From the NCBI RefSeq assembly GCF_010682065.1, contig NZ_JAAGWG010000012.1:85047-149046 (forward strand): DNA of 64,000 nucleotides. The letters are read 5' to 3'. The position numbers were made by a program, and so were the translations under genes. Origin of the DNA: Blastococcus saxobsidens. GTDB taxonomy: Bacteria; Actinomycetota; Actinomycetes; Mycobacteriales; Geodermatophilaceae. Shown here piece by piece: positions 17,938-27,879 of the stretch. Position 1 is the first letter of the stretch, and each line of letters opens with the position of its first letter. Below the pieces are notes generated by a model, which was given only the letters and a program-made list of their open reading frames with translations, searched no databases and was not told where the DNA came from.

Positions 17938-19148
17938 CCCTCGCCCCCCGGGCGCACCGCCGCCGTGATCTGCGGACGCGGGTCCTCGTCCATCTCCTCG
18001 GCCAGCGCCTCTACGACCTTGCGCTGGGCGGGCGTCAGCCGGACCGGGACGGCGATCTCCACCGTGACCAGCAGGTCACCGGCCCGGCCCTTGCCGGGCA
18101 CCCCGCGGCCGCGCACCCGGAGCGTCCGGCCGCTGGCGGTGCCGGCCGGCACCTTGAGCGAGACGGAGCCGTCCAGCGTGGGCACGGTCAGCGTGGTGCC
18201 GAGCGCGGCCTCGGCGAAGGTGATCGGCACGTGCAGCGTCAGGTCCTCGCCCTTGCGCCCGAACAGCGGGTGCTCGGCGACGTGGACGACGACGAACAGG
18301 TCGCCCGCCGGGCCTCCGCGCCGGCCCGGGGCGCCCTTGCCGGGGAGCCGGATCCGCTGACCGTCCTTGACACCGGCCGGGATGCGGACCGTGATCGTCC
18401 GGGTCTGGCTGGTGATCCCGCTGCCCGAGCACGTCGGGCACGGGTCGTCGACCACCTGGCCGCTGCCACGGCAGTTGCGGCAGGGCTCGGAGAAGGCGAA
18501 CGCGCCCTGGCTGCGGCTGGTCACGCCGGCGCCCTGGCACACCGGGCAGGTGTGCGGGCTGGTCCCGGGCTTGGCACCGCTGCCCGCGCAGGTCTGGCAG
18601 CTGCCCGGGCTCTGCATGCGCAGCGGGACCGTCACCCCGAGGACGGCCTCCTCGAAGGAGAGCGTCGCCTCGGTCTCGACGTCCTGACCCCGGGCCGGGC
18701 CGGACGCCGCCTGGCTCCGGGCTCGCGCACCACCGGCCGCGCCCCCGAACAGCCCGCCGAGGATGTCGCCCAGCCCACCGGCGCCCGCGGCGCCCCCGGC
18801 CCCGCGGGGCCCACCGGCCGCGCCGAACAGGTCGCCGAAGTCGAAGGTCTGGCCGCCACCGGGGAAGCCACCTCCACCGGGGAACCCGGCACGGGCGCCG
18901 GCGCCACCGGCACCGAACAGCCGCCGGGCCTCGTCGTACTCGCCCCGTCGCTTCGGGTCCGAGAGCACGTCGTAGGCCTCGGAGACCTCCTTGAAGCGGG
19001 CCTCCGCCTCGGCGTTGTTCGGGTTCTTGTCCGGGTGCAGGTCCCGGGCCAGCTGCCGGTAGGCCTTCTTGATCGCGGTCGCGTCGGCGTCCTGAGGGAC
19101 GCCGAGCGCGCCGTAGTAGTCCTTCTCGATGAAGTCACGGGTGCTCAT
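17934..19148 (-). CDS. dnaJ: Co-chaperone DnaJ
   Basis: A 404-residue Hsp40. The J domain spans residues 9-75 with the H-P-D motif in L-H-P-D-K-N-P. A Gly/Phe-rich region follows to about 170. Four zinc-binding C-X-X-C-X-G-X-G motifs ([32 protein letters not shown]) lie at about 195-255, then the substrate-binding C-terminal domain. It stimulates DnaK ATPase and delivers clients. The N-terminal Y-Y-G-A-L-G-V-P and genomic position match actinobacterial DnaJ1. It starts 19 bp after grpE and overlaps hspR. Confidence 0.96.
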   Translation of the reverse strand: MSTRDFIEKDYYGALGVPQDADATAIKKAYRQLARDLHPDKNPNNAEAEARFKEVSEAYDVLSDPKRRGEYDEARRLFGAGGAGARAGFPGGGGFPGGGQTFDFGDLFGAAGGPRGAGGAAGAGGLGDILGGLFGGAAGGARARSQAASGPARGQDVETEATLSFEEAVLGVTVPLRMQSPGSCQTCAGSGAKPGTSPHTCPVCQGAGVTSRSQGAFAFSEPCRNCRGSGQVVDDPCPTCSGSGITSQTRTITVRIPAGVKDGQRIRLPGKGAPGRRGGPAGDLFVVVHVAEHPLFGRKGEDLTLHVPITFAEAALGTTLTVPTLDGSVSLKVPAGTASGRTLRVRGRGVPGKGRAGDLLVTVEIAVPVRLTPAQRKVVEALAEEMDEDPRPQITAAVRPGGEG

Positions 19149-19167
19149 CGGACGCCCCCTCTCGCGC

Positions 19168-19856
19168 TCAGTCGGTGGTCGGGGCGCCGGCCTCGTCGCC
19201 GGACGCCGGTGCGGCCACGGGATCGGCCGCCGGCGGCGCCGGGTTCTCCGGCTCGGTCACCGCGACCATCGCCGTCCGCAGCACGCGGTCGCCGCGGCGG
19301 AAACCCTGCCGCAGCACCGTGGTGGCGGTCGGCACCTGCACCTCGGCCGACGTGTCGTGCATGACGGCCTCGTGCAGCGCCGGGTCGAACTCGTCGCCGG
19401 TCGTCCCGAACGCCTCGACACCGAGGCCGTCCAGCAGGCCGAGCACGCGGTCGGCCACGACCTTGAACGCGCCGGTGAGGTCCCCGTGGTCCCGGGCCCG
19501 CTCGATGTCGTCGACGATCGGGAACAGCTGCGCGGCGAACCGCTCGGCCGCCTGGTCGACGACCAGTGACCGGTCGCGGTCGACCCGCCGCCGGTAGTTG
19601 GCGTACTCGGCGGTGACGCGCTGCAGGTCCTCGGTGCGCTCGGCCAGCTGCTGGCTCAGGTCGGCACCGTCGCCGTCCGCGACCTGCGGCTGCTCGGCGA
19701 CCGGTGTCTCGTGCTCGCTCATCTGCTCCCCTGGGAGGTCGGTACCGGGCCGGGCGCCGGCCGGCTGCTCGCCGGCCGGCGTCCGTACTGCGCCAGTGGT
19801 GGGGTCGATCCGCCGCTTGTCACGGATCACGACCCGCGGCTGCTCGTCCCCCGCGG

Positions 19857-19860
<4 letters not shown>
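19168..19860 (-). CDS. grpE: Nucleotide exchange factor GrpE
   Basis: A 230-residue protein that releases ADP from DnaK. The first ~65 residues are a disordered acidic/proline-rich tail beginning [20 protein letters not shown], which is typical of actinobacterial GrpE. A long helix ([21 protein letters not shown]) and a compact beta domain with A-V-M-H-D-T-S and [14 protein letters not shown] follow. Its ATG overlaps the dnaK stop by four bases. The C-terminus is Ala/Pro-rich. Confidence 0.95.
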
Positions 19861-21728
<1,868 letters not shown>

Positions 21729-21805
21729 GGGGATGGCCTCTCTTCCGTGTGCTGGGGTGGTACTGGTCCGTGTGGGTCAGCCGAGGAGCCGCGGCGCTCG
21801 TCCAC

Positions 21806-21826
21806 CTTGCGCGGGGCTCGCTCAAC
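21806..21826 (-). promoter_or_regulatory. Degenerate HAIR element upstream of dnaK, proximal
   Basis: CTTGCGC, seven bases, GCTCAAC. Spacing is exactly that of the HAIR consensus and one half-site is the same GCTCAAC seen before clpB; the other half keeps only CTTG. It is about 78-98 bases upstream of the dnaK ATG. Confidence 0.6.
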
Positions 21827-21870
21827 TTTCCTGCCCACCGTAACGGCAGGCAGCGCGCCCGTGTTCCCGG

Positions 21871-21891
21871 GGTGCGCCACCTCGGCTCAAC
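21871..21891 (-). promoter_or_regulatory. Degenerate HAIR element upstream of dnaK, distal
   Basis: GGTGCGC, seven bases, GCTCAAC. The right half-site matches the clpB HAIR; the left half keeps only TG and little else. With the proximal element it would make a tandem HspR site, as reported upstream of other actinobacterial dnaK operons. The rest of 21729-22047 holds no gene that I can support. Confidence 0.4.
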
Positions 21892-22047
21892 TTCGCTCGC
21901 GTGCTCCATTCACCACCGCCCCGCCGCCACGACCGCCGCGCTGCGGTGCGGCGGTCGTCACCGCCGAGCGGCGCTCGATGGGCGCCGCTGTCCACAGATC
22001 TGCGCGCGCGGGTCCGCGCCCGGATCGGCACACCGACACTGCGCACC

Positions 22048-23040
22048 ATGCATCCGCTGCTGCGAGCCGCCGCCGAGCGTCGTCTGGGGCTGTTCACGGC
22101 CGCCGATGCCCGGCGTGCCGGCTACGGACATCCGGAGATCCGCTCGATGTGCGCCACCGGCCGCTGGGTGCGGCTGCGCCGCGGGATCTACGTCGCCGCC
22201 GACGACCTCGCCCGCGCCGAGCAACAGGGTCGGCGGTTCCAGCTCGACTGCCTGGCGGTGCTCGTCGCGCTCGACCGCCCGGGCGCCGCCCTCGGCCACG
22301 GCACCGCCGCCCGGCTGTGGGGACTGCCGGTCCCGCGTCCGCCGACGATCTCCCTCGTCGACCCGGCCCACACCCGCACGGGCCGCGACCACCGGATGAC
22401 GCAGACCCCCCTCGCCGACGACGAGGTCGCCGTCCGGGGCCCGTTCCGGCTGACGACACCGGCGCGGACCCTGGTGGACCACGCTCGCAGCGAACCGCTC
22501 GAGGAGGCGGTCGTCGCCATGGACGCGGCCCTGCTGGCCGAGCGGGTCGTGCCGGAGCAGCTCAGGACGGCGGCCTCCCGCGCGGCGCGGTGGCCGGGCG
22601 CCCGGCGGGCCGAGCGGGCAGTGGTCCTCGCCGACGGGCGCGCCGAGTCACCGCTGGAGACCCGCGGCCGGCTCCGGATCGCGGGCGCGGGCCTGCCGGT
22701 GCCCGAGCTCCAGGTCGAGATCCGCGCCGAGGGCCGTCTCGTCGCCGTGGTCGACGCCTGGTTCGACGACGCCGCGGTGGCGGTCGAGTTCGACAGGCAG
22801 GTGAAGTACACCGATCCGTGGCGCGGCCGGTCACCCGAGCGGGTCCTCTGGGAGGAGAAGCGCCGGGAGGACCGGCTGCGCGCGCTGGACATCGGCGTCG
22901 TGCGCATCGCCGACGCCGATGTCGGCCCCCGGTGGCCGGACGCCGAGGCCGACCTGCGCCGGGCGCTCGCACGACCGGCACCCCTCCGACGGCGATTCAG
23001 CACCCTGCCACGGGCCCGTGGGCAGGCGCGCACCGGCTGA
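22048..23040 (+). CDS. AbiEi-antitoxin-like / DUF559-type protein
   Basis: A 330-residue soluble protein. The N-terminal ~60 residues resemble the winged-helix part of type IV antitoxin AbiEi domains: G-L-F-T-A-A-D-A-R-R-A-G-Y, then W-V-R-L-R-R-G-I-Y-V. The C-terminal ~110 residues look like a PD-(D/E)XK (DUF559/Vsr-like) fold, with A-E-S-P-L-E-T-R-G-R-L, V-D-A-W-F-D-D-A-A-V-A-V-E-F-D and E-E-K-R-R-E-D-R-L-R. No partner toxin is adjacent and the family is abundant in actinobacteria as stand-alone genes, so a working toxin-antitoxin role is not supported. The ATG at 22048 is chosen for the family start M-H-P-L-L-R. Confidence 0.75.
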   Translation: MHPLLRAAAERRLGLFTAADARRAGYGHPEIRSMCATGRWVRLRRGIYVAADDLARAEQQGRRFQLDCLAVLVALDRPGAALGHGTAARLWGLPVPRPPTISLVDPAHTRTGRDHRMTQTPLADDEVAVRGPFRLTTPARTLVDHARSEPLEEAVVAMDAALLAERVVPEQLRTAASRAARWPGARRAERAVVLADGRAESPLETRGRLRIAGAGLPVPELQVEIRAEGRLVAVVDAWFDDAAVAVEFDRQVKYTDPWRGRSPERVLWEEKRREDRLRALDIGVVRIADADVGPRWPDAEADLRRALARPAPLRRRFSTLPRARGQARTG

Positions 23041-23060
23041 CCACCGCGGTGTCGTCGTCA

Positions 23061-23082
23061 CCGCCGCGCTGCAGCGCGGCGG
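23061..23082 (+). terminator. Palindromic terminator after the DUF559-like gene
   Basis: CCGCCGCGCT, two bases, AGCGCGGCGG: a perfect 10-bp stem 20 bases after the stop at 23040. With only GC between the arms the loop must open from the stem top. Confidence 0.55.
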
Positions 23083-23133
23083 CGGCGACCACGGCCCGGC
23101 GGCGGGGTGGCCGGATCGTGATGCCCCCACGGG

Positions 23134-23149
23134 GTTACCGGCGAGTAGC
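23134..23149 (+). promoter_or_regulatory. Dyad element upstream of the iron-sulfur reductase gene
   Basis: GTTACCGGCGAGTAGC is a near-palindrome with TAC and GTA half-sites at both ends. It is AT-richer at its edges than its surroundings and lies about 170 bases upstream of the reductase start. The size suits a TetR- or GntR-type dimer. No regulator gene is adjacent, so the binder is unknown. The rest of 23083-23319 shows only a GGGGAGGAA ribosome site. Confidence 0.35.
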
Positions 23150-23319
23150 CTTCTGGCGCGCCCGCTATCGTGCGCAAGCAGTGCGGGCAGCGGTGCCCGT
23201 ACGCGCCCGCGTGACCGGCTCCCGAGCCGGTCCCGCGCCGCGCGCACCACACACAGCCTCGTCGCCCCACGTGGCCGGCGGGAGTCAGCCGACGCCCTCG
23301 GGCGTCCGGGGAGGAAAAC

Positions 23320-25623
23320 ATGACGGGCCCGCTGCAGATCGTCCTCGGGACGATCAGCGTCCTGTTCCTGATCGTGGCCTCGGTGATGGCCTACCGCGCC
23401 GTGCGCGCGATGGTGCGGATCATCCGCACCGGCCAGCCCGACGGCACCCGCTTCGGGCCGGTCAAGACCCGGTTGAAGACGCTGGCGATCGAGTCGCTCG
23501 GCCACACCCGGATGCTCAAGTGGTCCTCGATCGGCATCGCGCACTGGTTCGTCTTCGTCGGCTTCTACGGCCTCTTCCTGACGCTGGTCGAGGCCTTCGG
23601 CGAGGTCTGGAACCCCGCGTTCCACCTGCCGCTCATCGGCAACTGGGGCCTGTGGAACCTGTTCGCCGACATCATCGGGACCGGCACGATCCTCGGGATC
23701 GTCTACCTGATCTACCGGCGCCAGAAGGACCACCCGCGCCGCCAGGGCCGCAAGAGCCGTTTCGCGGGTTCCAACGAGGGCCGCGGCTACTTCGTCGAGG
23801 CGATCGTCCTCACCGTCGGCCTCTGCATCCTGCTGATCCGCGCGCTCAAGGTCTCCTCCGACCTGACCGACGCCCCCGGCTGGTCGCACCCGGTCTCCGG
23901 CGCCCTGGCCACGATCCTGCCCGACAGCCCCGACCTGCTGACGGTCGTCGCGTTCATCAAGATCGTGGTGAGCCTGACCTGGCTGGTCGTGATCAGCCGG
24001 ATCCTGAACATGGGCGTCGCCTGGCACCGGTTCAGCGCCTTCTTCAACATCTACTTCAAGCGCAACGCCGACGGCGCCCCCGCGCTCGGCCCCATGCTCC
24101 CGATGACCTCGGGCGGCAAGCCGATCGACTTCGAGGATCCCGGCGAGGACGACATCTTCGGTCGCGGCAAGATCGAGGACTTCACCTGGAAGGGGATGCT
24201 GGACTTCAGCACCTGCACCGAGTGCGGTCGGTGCCAGAGCCAGTGCCCGGCGTGGAACACGGGCAAGCCGCTCAGCCCGAAGATGGTGATCATGGATCTT
24301 CGCGATCACCTCTACGCGAAGGCCCCCTACCTGCTGGGCGAGAAGACCGCCGCGGAGACCGCGCCGGACTACGACGTCCTCAAGCCCAGCGACGAGCAGG
24401 TCTGGGCCTCGGGCTACGCCCGCATCGAGGGCACCAACGACGCCCAGGCGCACCGCCCGCTGGTCGGCACCCTCGAGGAGGGCGGGGTCATCGACCCCGA
24501 CGTCCTGTGGAGCTGCACCAACTGCGGCGCCTGCGTCGAGCAGTGCCCGGTGGACATCGAGCACGTCGACCACATCAACGACATGCGCCGCTACCAGGTG
24601 CTGATCGAGTCCAACTTCCCGTCCGAGGCCGGCGTGATGCTGCGCAACCTCGAGAACCGCGGCAACCCGTGGGGCATGGCCGGCAACGTCCGCGAGGACT
24701 GGATCAAGGAGCTGGACTTCGACGTCCGCATGGCCGACGGCCCGCTGCCGGCCGAGGTCGAGTACCTGTTCTGGGTCGGCTGCGCCGGCGCCATCGACGA
24801 CCGCGCCAAGAAGGTCACCAAGGCCGTCGCCGAGCTGCTGCACACCGCGGGCGTCGAGTTCGCCGTCCTCGGCAGCGGGGAGACCTGCTCGGGCGACCCG
24901 GCCCGCCGCATGGGCAACGAGTTCGTCTTCCAGCAGCTGGCCATGGAGAACGTCGAGACCCTCAACGGAGTCTTCGAGGGCCGCGTGCCCGGCACCCGCA
25001 AGATCGTGGCCACCTGCCCGCACTGCTTCAACTCGCTGGGCAAGGAGTACCCGCAGGTCGGTGGCGAGTACGAGGTCGTCCACCACACGCAGCTGCTCGG
25101 CCAGCTGGTGGAGGAGGGCCGGCTCGTCCCGGTCACCCCGGTCGACCGCAAGGTCACCTACCACGACCCCTGCTTCCTGGGCCGGCACAACAAGGTCTAC
25201 ACGCCCCCGCGGGAGATCCTCGACTCCGTCCAGGGCCTGTCCACGCAGGAGATGCACCGCTGCAAGGACCGCGGCTTCTGCTGCGGCGCCGGCGGTGCCC
25301 GCATGTGGATGGAGGAGAAGATCGGCAAGCGGATCAACATGGAGCGCACCGAGGAGGCCCTCGAGCTCGATCCCGACGTCATCTCCACCGCGTGCCCGTT
25401 CTGCATCACGATGCTCAGCGACGCGCTGACCAGCAAGAAGCAGAACGGCGAGGCCGCCGAGCACGTCGAGGTCCTCGACGTCAGCCAGATCCTGCTGCGT
25501 TCCATGCAGCCGGTGGCGGTCTCCGCGCAGGGCGCGGCATCCGGCCCCGACGTCGGCACGTCGCCCGACCCCGACCCGGCCGGTGAGGGCTCCGCGGCCA
25601 CGGAGCACGGCCCGAACGCCTGA
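23320..25623 (+). CDS. Membrane-bound iron-sulfur oxidoreductase, HdrD/GlpC-like (Rv0338c type)
   Basis: A 767-residue protein combining a membrane part and a heterodisulfide-reductase-like part. Residues 1-235 carry about five helices with His residues such as G-I-A-H-W-F and A-W-H-R-F, resembling a NarI-type heme b anchor. Two 4Fe-4S clusters follow: C-T-E-C-G-R-C-Q-S-Q-C-P near 305 and C-T-N-C-G-A-C-V-E-Q-C-P near 398. Then come CCG domains: C-P-H-C-F-N-S-L and C-C-G-A-G-G-A-R-M-W. It should pass electrons between a quinone pool and an unknown partner; the mycobacterial homologue Rv0338c is described as essential. GGGGAGGAA gives a strong ribosome site. Confidence 0.9.
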   Translation: MTGPLQIVLGTISVLFLIVASVMAYRAVRAMVRIIRTGQPDGTRFGPVKTRLKTLAIESLGHTRMLKWSSIGIAHWFVFVGFYGLFLTLVEAFGEVWNPAFHLPLIGNWGLWNLFADIIGTGTILGIVYLIYRRQKDHPRRQGRKSRFAGSNEGRGYFVEAIVLTVGLCILLIRALKVSSDLTDAPGWSHPVSGALATILPDSPDLLTVVAFIKIVVSLTWLVVISRILNMGVAWHRFSAFFNIYFKRNADGAPALGPMLPMTSGGKPIDFEDPGEDDIFGRGKIEDFTWKGMLDFSTCTECGRCQSQCPAWNTGKPLSPKMVIMDLRDHLYAKAPYLLGEKTAAETAPDYDVLKPSDEQVWASGYARIEGTNDAQAHRPLVGTLEEGGVIDPDVLWSCTNCGACVEQCPVDIEHVDHINDMRRYQVLIESNFPSEAGVMLRNLENRGNPWGMAGNVREDWIKELDFDVRMADGPLPAEVEYLFWVGCAGAIDDRAKKVTKAVAELLHTAGVEFAVLGSGETCSGDPARRMGNEFVFQQLAMENVETLNGVFEGRVPGTRKIVATCPHCFNSLGKEYPQVGGEYEVVHHTQLLGQLVEEGRLVPVTPVDRKVTYHDPCFLGRHNKVYTPPREILDSVQGLSTQEMHRCKDRGFCCGAGGARMWMEEKIGKRINMERTEEALELDPDVISTACPFCITMLSDALTSKKQNGEAAEHVEVLDVSQILLRSMQPVAVSAQGAASGPDVGTSPDPDPAGEGSAATEHGPNA

Positions 25624-25719
25624 CGACAGCGCCGGGAGCACCGCAGCGAGGCACGAGCGAGGAGCGGACCGGCGCGGGGTCGGGCCCGTGACAAGGCCTG
25701 ATCCCACCCGCACCGCACC

Positions 25720-25759
25720 ACGACGGCGCGCGTCCCCGCGAGGGGGCGCGCGCCGTCGT
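25720..25759 (+). terminator. Strong hairpin after the iron-sulfur reductase gene
   Basis: An 18-base arm at 25720-25737 pairs with 25742-25759 around a GCGA loop, with one T-G wobble. It is about 100 bases past the reductase stop and before the MFS gene. Confidence 0.7.
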
Positions 25760-25839
25760 CGTTCCCCGGTCCGGCGGATCGTTGCTCAGGGAAACGACCC
25801 GGCGGGGGCTGCGCGGCCCCGGTGGAGGACGATCCTCCG

Positions 25840-27147
25840 GTGACCAGCACCGCCCCCTCCCGTCGGCGCGGCCTCGCGCTCATCGCCGTCGCGATCGTCC
25901 TCACCGCGCTCAACCTGCGGACCGCGGTCACGAGCGTCGGGCCGGTGCTGGAGGAGATCGAGGACGGGCTGGGCATCTCCAGCGGCCTGGCCGGCGTCAT
26001 CACGACGATGCCGGTGCTGTGCTTCGCCCTCATCGGCTTCACCGGCCCGGCCCTGTCCGCGCACTACCGCGACGCCCACGTGCTGGCCGGGGCGCTGGTC
26101 GCGATGACCGGCGGGCTCGCGCTGCGCAGCGCGGCCGGCGGCTTCCCGCTCTTCCTCACCGGCACCGCGCTGGCGATGGTCGGCGGCGCGCTCGGCAACG
26201 TGCTGCTCCCCGGCCTGGTGAAGCGCTACTTCCCCACCCGCACGGGCCCCCTCGTCGGCGCCTACAGCACCGCCATGGGCCTGGGCGCCACGCTGGGCGC
26301 GGTCGGCTCCCAGCCCCTGGCCGACGCCACCGGGAGCTGGCGCTGGGCGCTCGTCGTCTGGGCGGTCCCCGCACTGGTGGCGGCCGGCGTCTGGCTGGCC
26401 CTCCCGGCCTCGCCCGGCGTCTCGCGCGACAGCCACACCGCGGTCCGCATGCGGGCGCTCGTGCACAGCCCCACGGCGCTGGCGCTGACCGCCTTCTTCG
26501 GGGTCCAGGCGCTCCAGGCCTACGTCGTCATCGGCTGGTCCGCCCAGTACCTGCGCGACTCGGGCATGTCGGCCGCCACCGCCGGGCTCCTGCTCGGCCT
26601 CAATTCGCTGGTGGGCCTGCCGCTGAGCGCGGTCATCCCCTCGCTCGTCGTGCGGCCGCCGCTGCAGCGCCCGCTGCTGGCCGTCTTCGTCGCCTGCTAC
26701 GTCGCCGGCTGGGTGGGCCTCTGGACGGCGCCGACGACGGTGCCCTGGCTCTGGATGACCCTCATCGCCGTCGGCATGGGCACGTTCTCGATGGTGCTCA
26801 CCCTGATCGGCCTGCGGGCCCGGACGCCGGAGACCGTCGCCGCCCTGTCCACGGTCAGCCAGGGCTGGGGCTACGTGATCGCCGGGGCGGGTCCGCTGCT
26901 GGTCGGCGTGCTGCGCGGCGTGACCGGGAGCTACACCGGCATGTTCGTCATCGTGCTGACCGGTGTCGCGGTGCTCTCCGTCGCCGGCTGGGTGGCCACC
27001 CGCCAGACCTTCGTCGACGACGAGGTCGAGCGGTCCGTGCCGGGCTGGTCACCGGCCGGGCGGTGCTCCGACGTGCTGGAGACCGCCGGCGTCGAGCCGC
27101 CGGCCAGCGCCCAGGTCACTCCGGACGGCGGGTCTCCGCGCGGGTGA
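25840..27147 (+). CDS. CynX/NimT-family MFS transporter
   Basis: A 435-residue, 12-helix transporter. The start [14 protein letters not shown] in helix 1 is the signature of the CynX/NimT group (cyanate and 2-nitroimidazole transporters). Further support: [15 protein letters not shown] in helix 4-5, S-Q-P-L-A and [13 protein letters not shown]. The substrate is not predictable. The GTG at 25840 has GGAGG 11 bases upstream; a GTG six codons earlier lacks one. The last ~55 residues are hydrophilic. Its 3' end overlaps the convergent dcd gene by 32 bp. Confidence 0.88.
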   Translation: MTSTAPSRRRGLALIAVAIVLTALNLRTAVTSVGPVLEEIEDGLGISSGLAGVITTMPVLCFALIGFTGPALSAHYRDAHVLAGALVAMTGGLALRSAAGGFPLFLTGTALAMVGGALGNVLLPGLVKRYFPTRTGPLVGAYSTAMGLGATLGAVGSQPLADATGSWRWALVVWAVPALVAAGVWLALPASPGVSRDSHTAVRMRALVHSPTALALTAFFGVQALQAYVVIGWSAQYLRDSGMSAATAGLLLGLNSLVGLPLSAVIPSLVVRPPLQRPLLAVFVACYVAGWVGLWTAPTTVPWLWMTLIAVGMGTFSMVLTLIGLRARTPETVAALSTVSQGWGYVIAGAGPLLVGVLRGVTGSYTGMFVIVLTGVAVLSVAGWVATRQTFVDDEVERSVPGWSPAGRCSDVLETAGVEPPASAQVTPDGGSPRG

Positions 27148-27703
27148 AGTTGCGGAAGGACCGCGACGGCGTGGGGCCGCGCTGGTCCTGGTAGCGGGAC
27201 CCGTAGACCGCCGAGCCGTAGGGGTGCTCGGCGGCACTGGTGAGCCGGAACATGCACAGCTGACCGATCTTCATGCCCGGCCACAGCGTGATCGGCAGGT
27301 TCGCCACGTTGGACAGCTCCAGCGTGATGTGCCCGGAGAAGCCCGGGTCGACGAAGCCGGCCGTCGAGTGGGTGAGCAGCCCGAGCCGGCCGAGCGAGGA
27401 CTTGCCCTCCAGGCGGGCGGCGAGGTCGTCGGGGATGCTGACGACCTCCAGCGTGGACCCCAGCACGAACTCGCCCGGGTGCAGCACGAAGGGCTCGTCG
27501 CCCTGGGGCTCGACCAGGGTGGTCAGGTCGTCCTGCTGCTCCGCCGGGTCGATGTGGGTGTACCGCGCGTTGTTGAACACGCGGAAGAACCGGTCCAGCC
27601 GGACGTCGATGCTCGAGGGCTGCACCAGGGCCGGGTCGTAGGGCTCGATGCCGAGGCGACCCTCGGCGATCGCGGCCGTGATGTCGCGGTCGCTCAGCAG
27701 CAT
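27116..27703 (-). CDS. dcd: dCTP deaminase (bifunctional dUMP-forming type likely)
   Basis: A 195-residue trimeric enzyme that deaminates dCTP; actinobacterial Dcd also hydrolyses the product to dUMP for thymidylate synthesis. It begins M-L-L-S-D-R-D-I and shows [10 protein letters not shown], the catalytic [10 protein letters not shown] at about 115, [19 protein letters not shown] near 130, and C-terminal [10 protein letters not shown]. Its place close to a tRNA-Gly gene is also seen in Mycobacterium. The ATG at 27703 fits the family; the longer reading is antisense to the protease promoter. Confidence 0.96.
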   Translation of the reverse strand: MLLSDRDITAAIAEGRLGIEPYDPALVQPSSIDVRLDRFFRVFNNARYTHIDPAEQQDDLTTLVEPQGDEPFVLHPGEFVLGSTLEVVSIPDDLAARLEGKSSLGRLGLLTHSTAGFVDPGFSGHITLELSNVANLPITLWPGMKIGQLCMFRLTSAAEHPYGSAVYGSRYQDQRGPTPSRSFRNFTRAETRRPE

Positions 27704-27879
27704 GGCGCGGAGTCTAGGGAACGGGTTCCCCCTCCCTCCGGGTGAATGGGCGCCGCCACCCCTCAAGCCGGGGCCGGGACGGGACGAAGCGTGCCTGAAG
27801 AGCGCCTGCCGGCGTCCGGTCCTCCGGTCGCCGGCCCTCCCCGGACGGGCCGGGGTGGTCGCGCCGGAGGACTCCGCGG

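Noticed and set aside
22048..23040. A working AbiE-type toxin-antitoxin system
   Set aside because: The AbiEi-like domain is present but no AbiEii nucleotidyltransferase lies on either side, and such stand-alone genes are common in actinobacteria.
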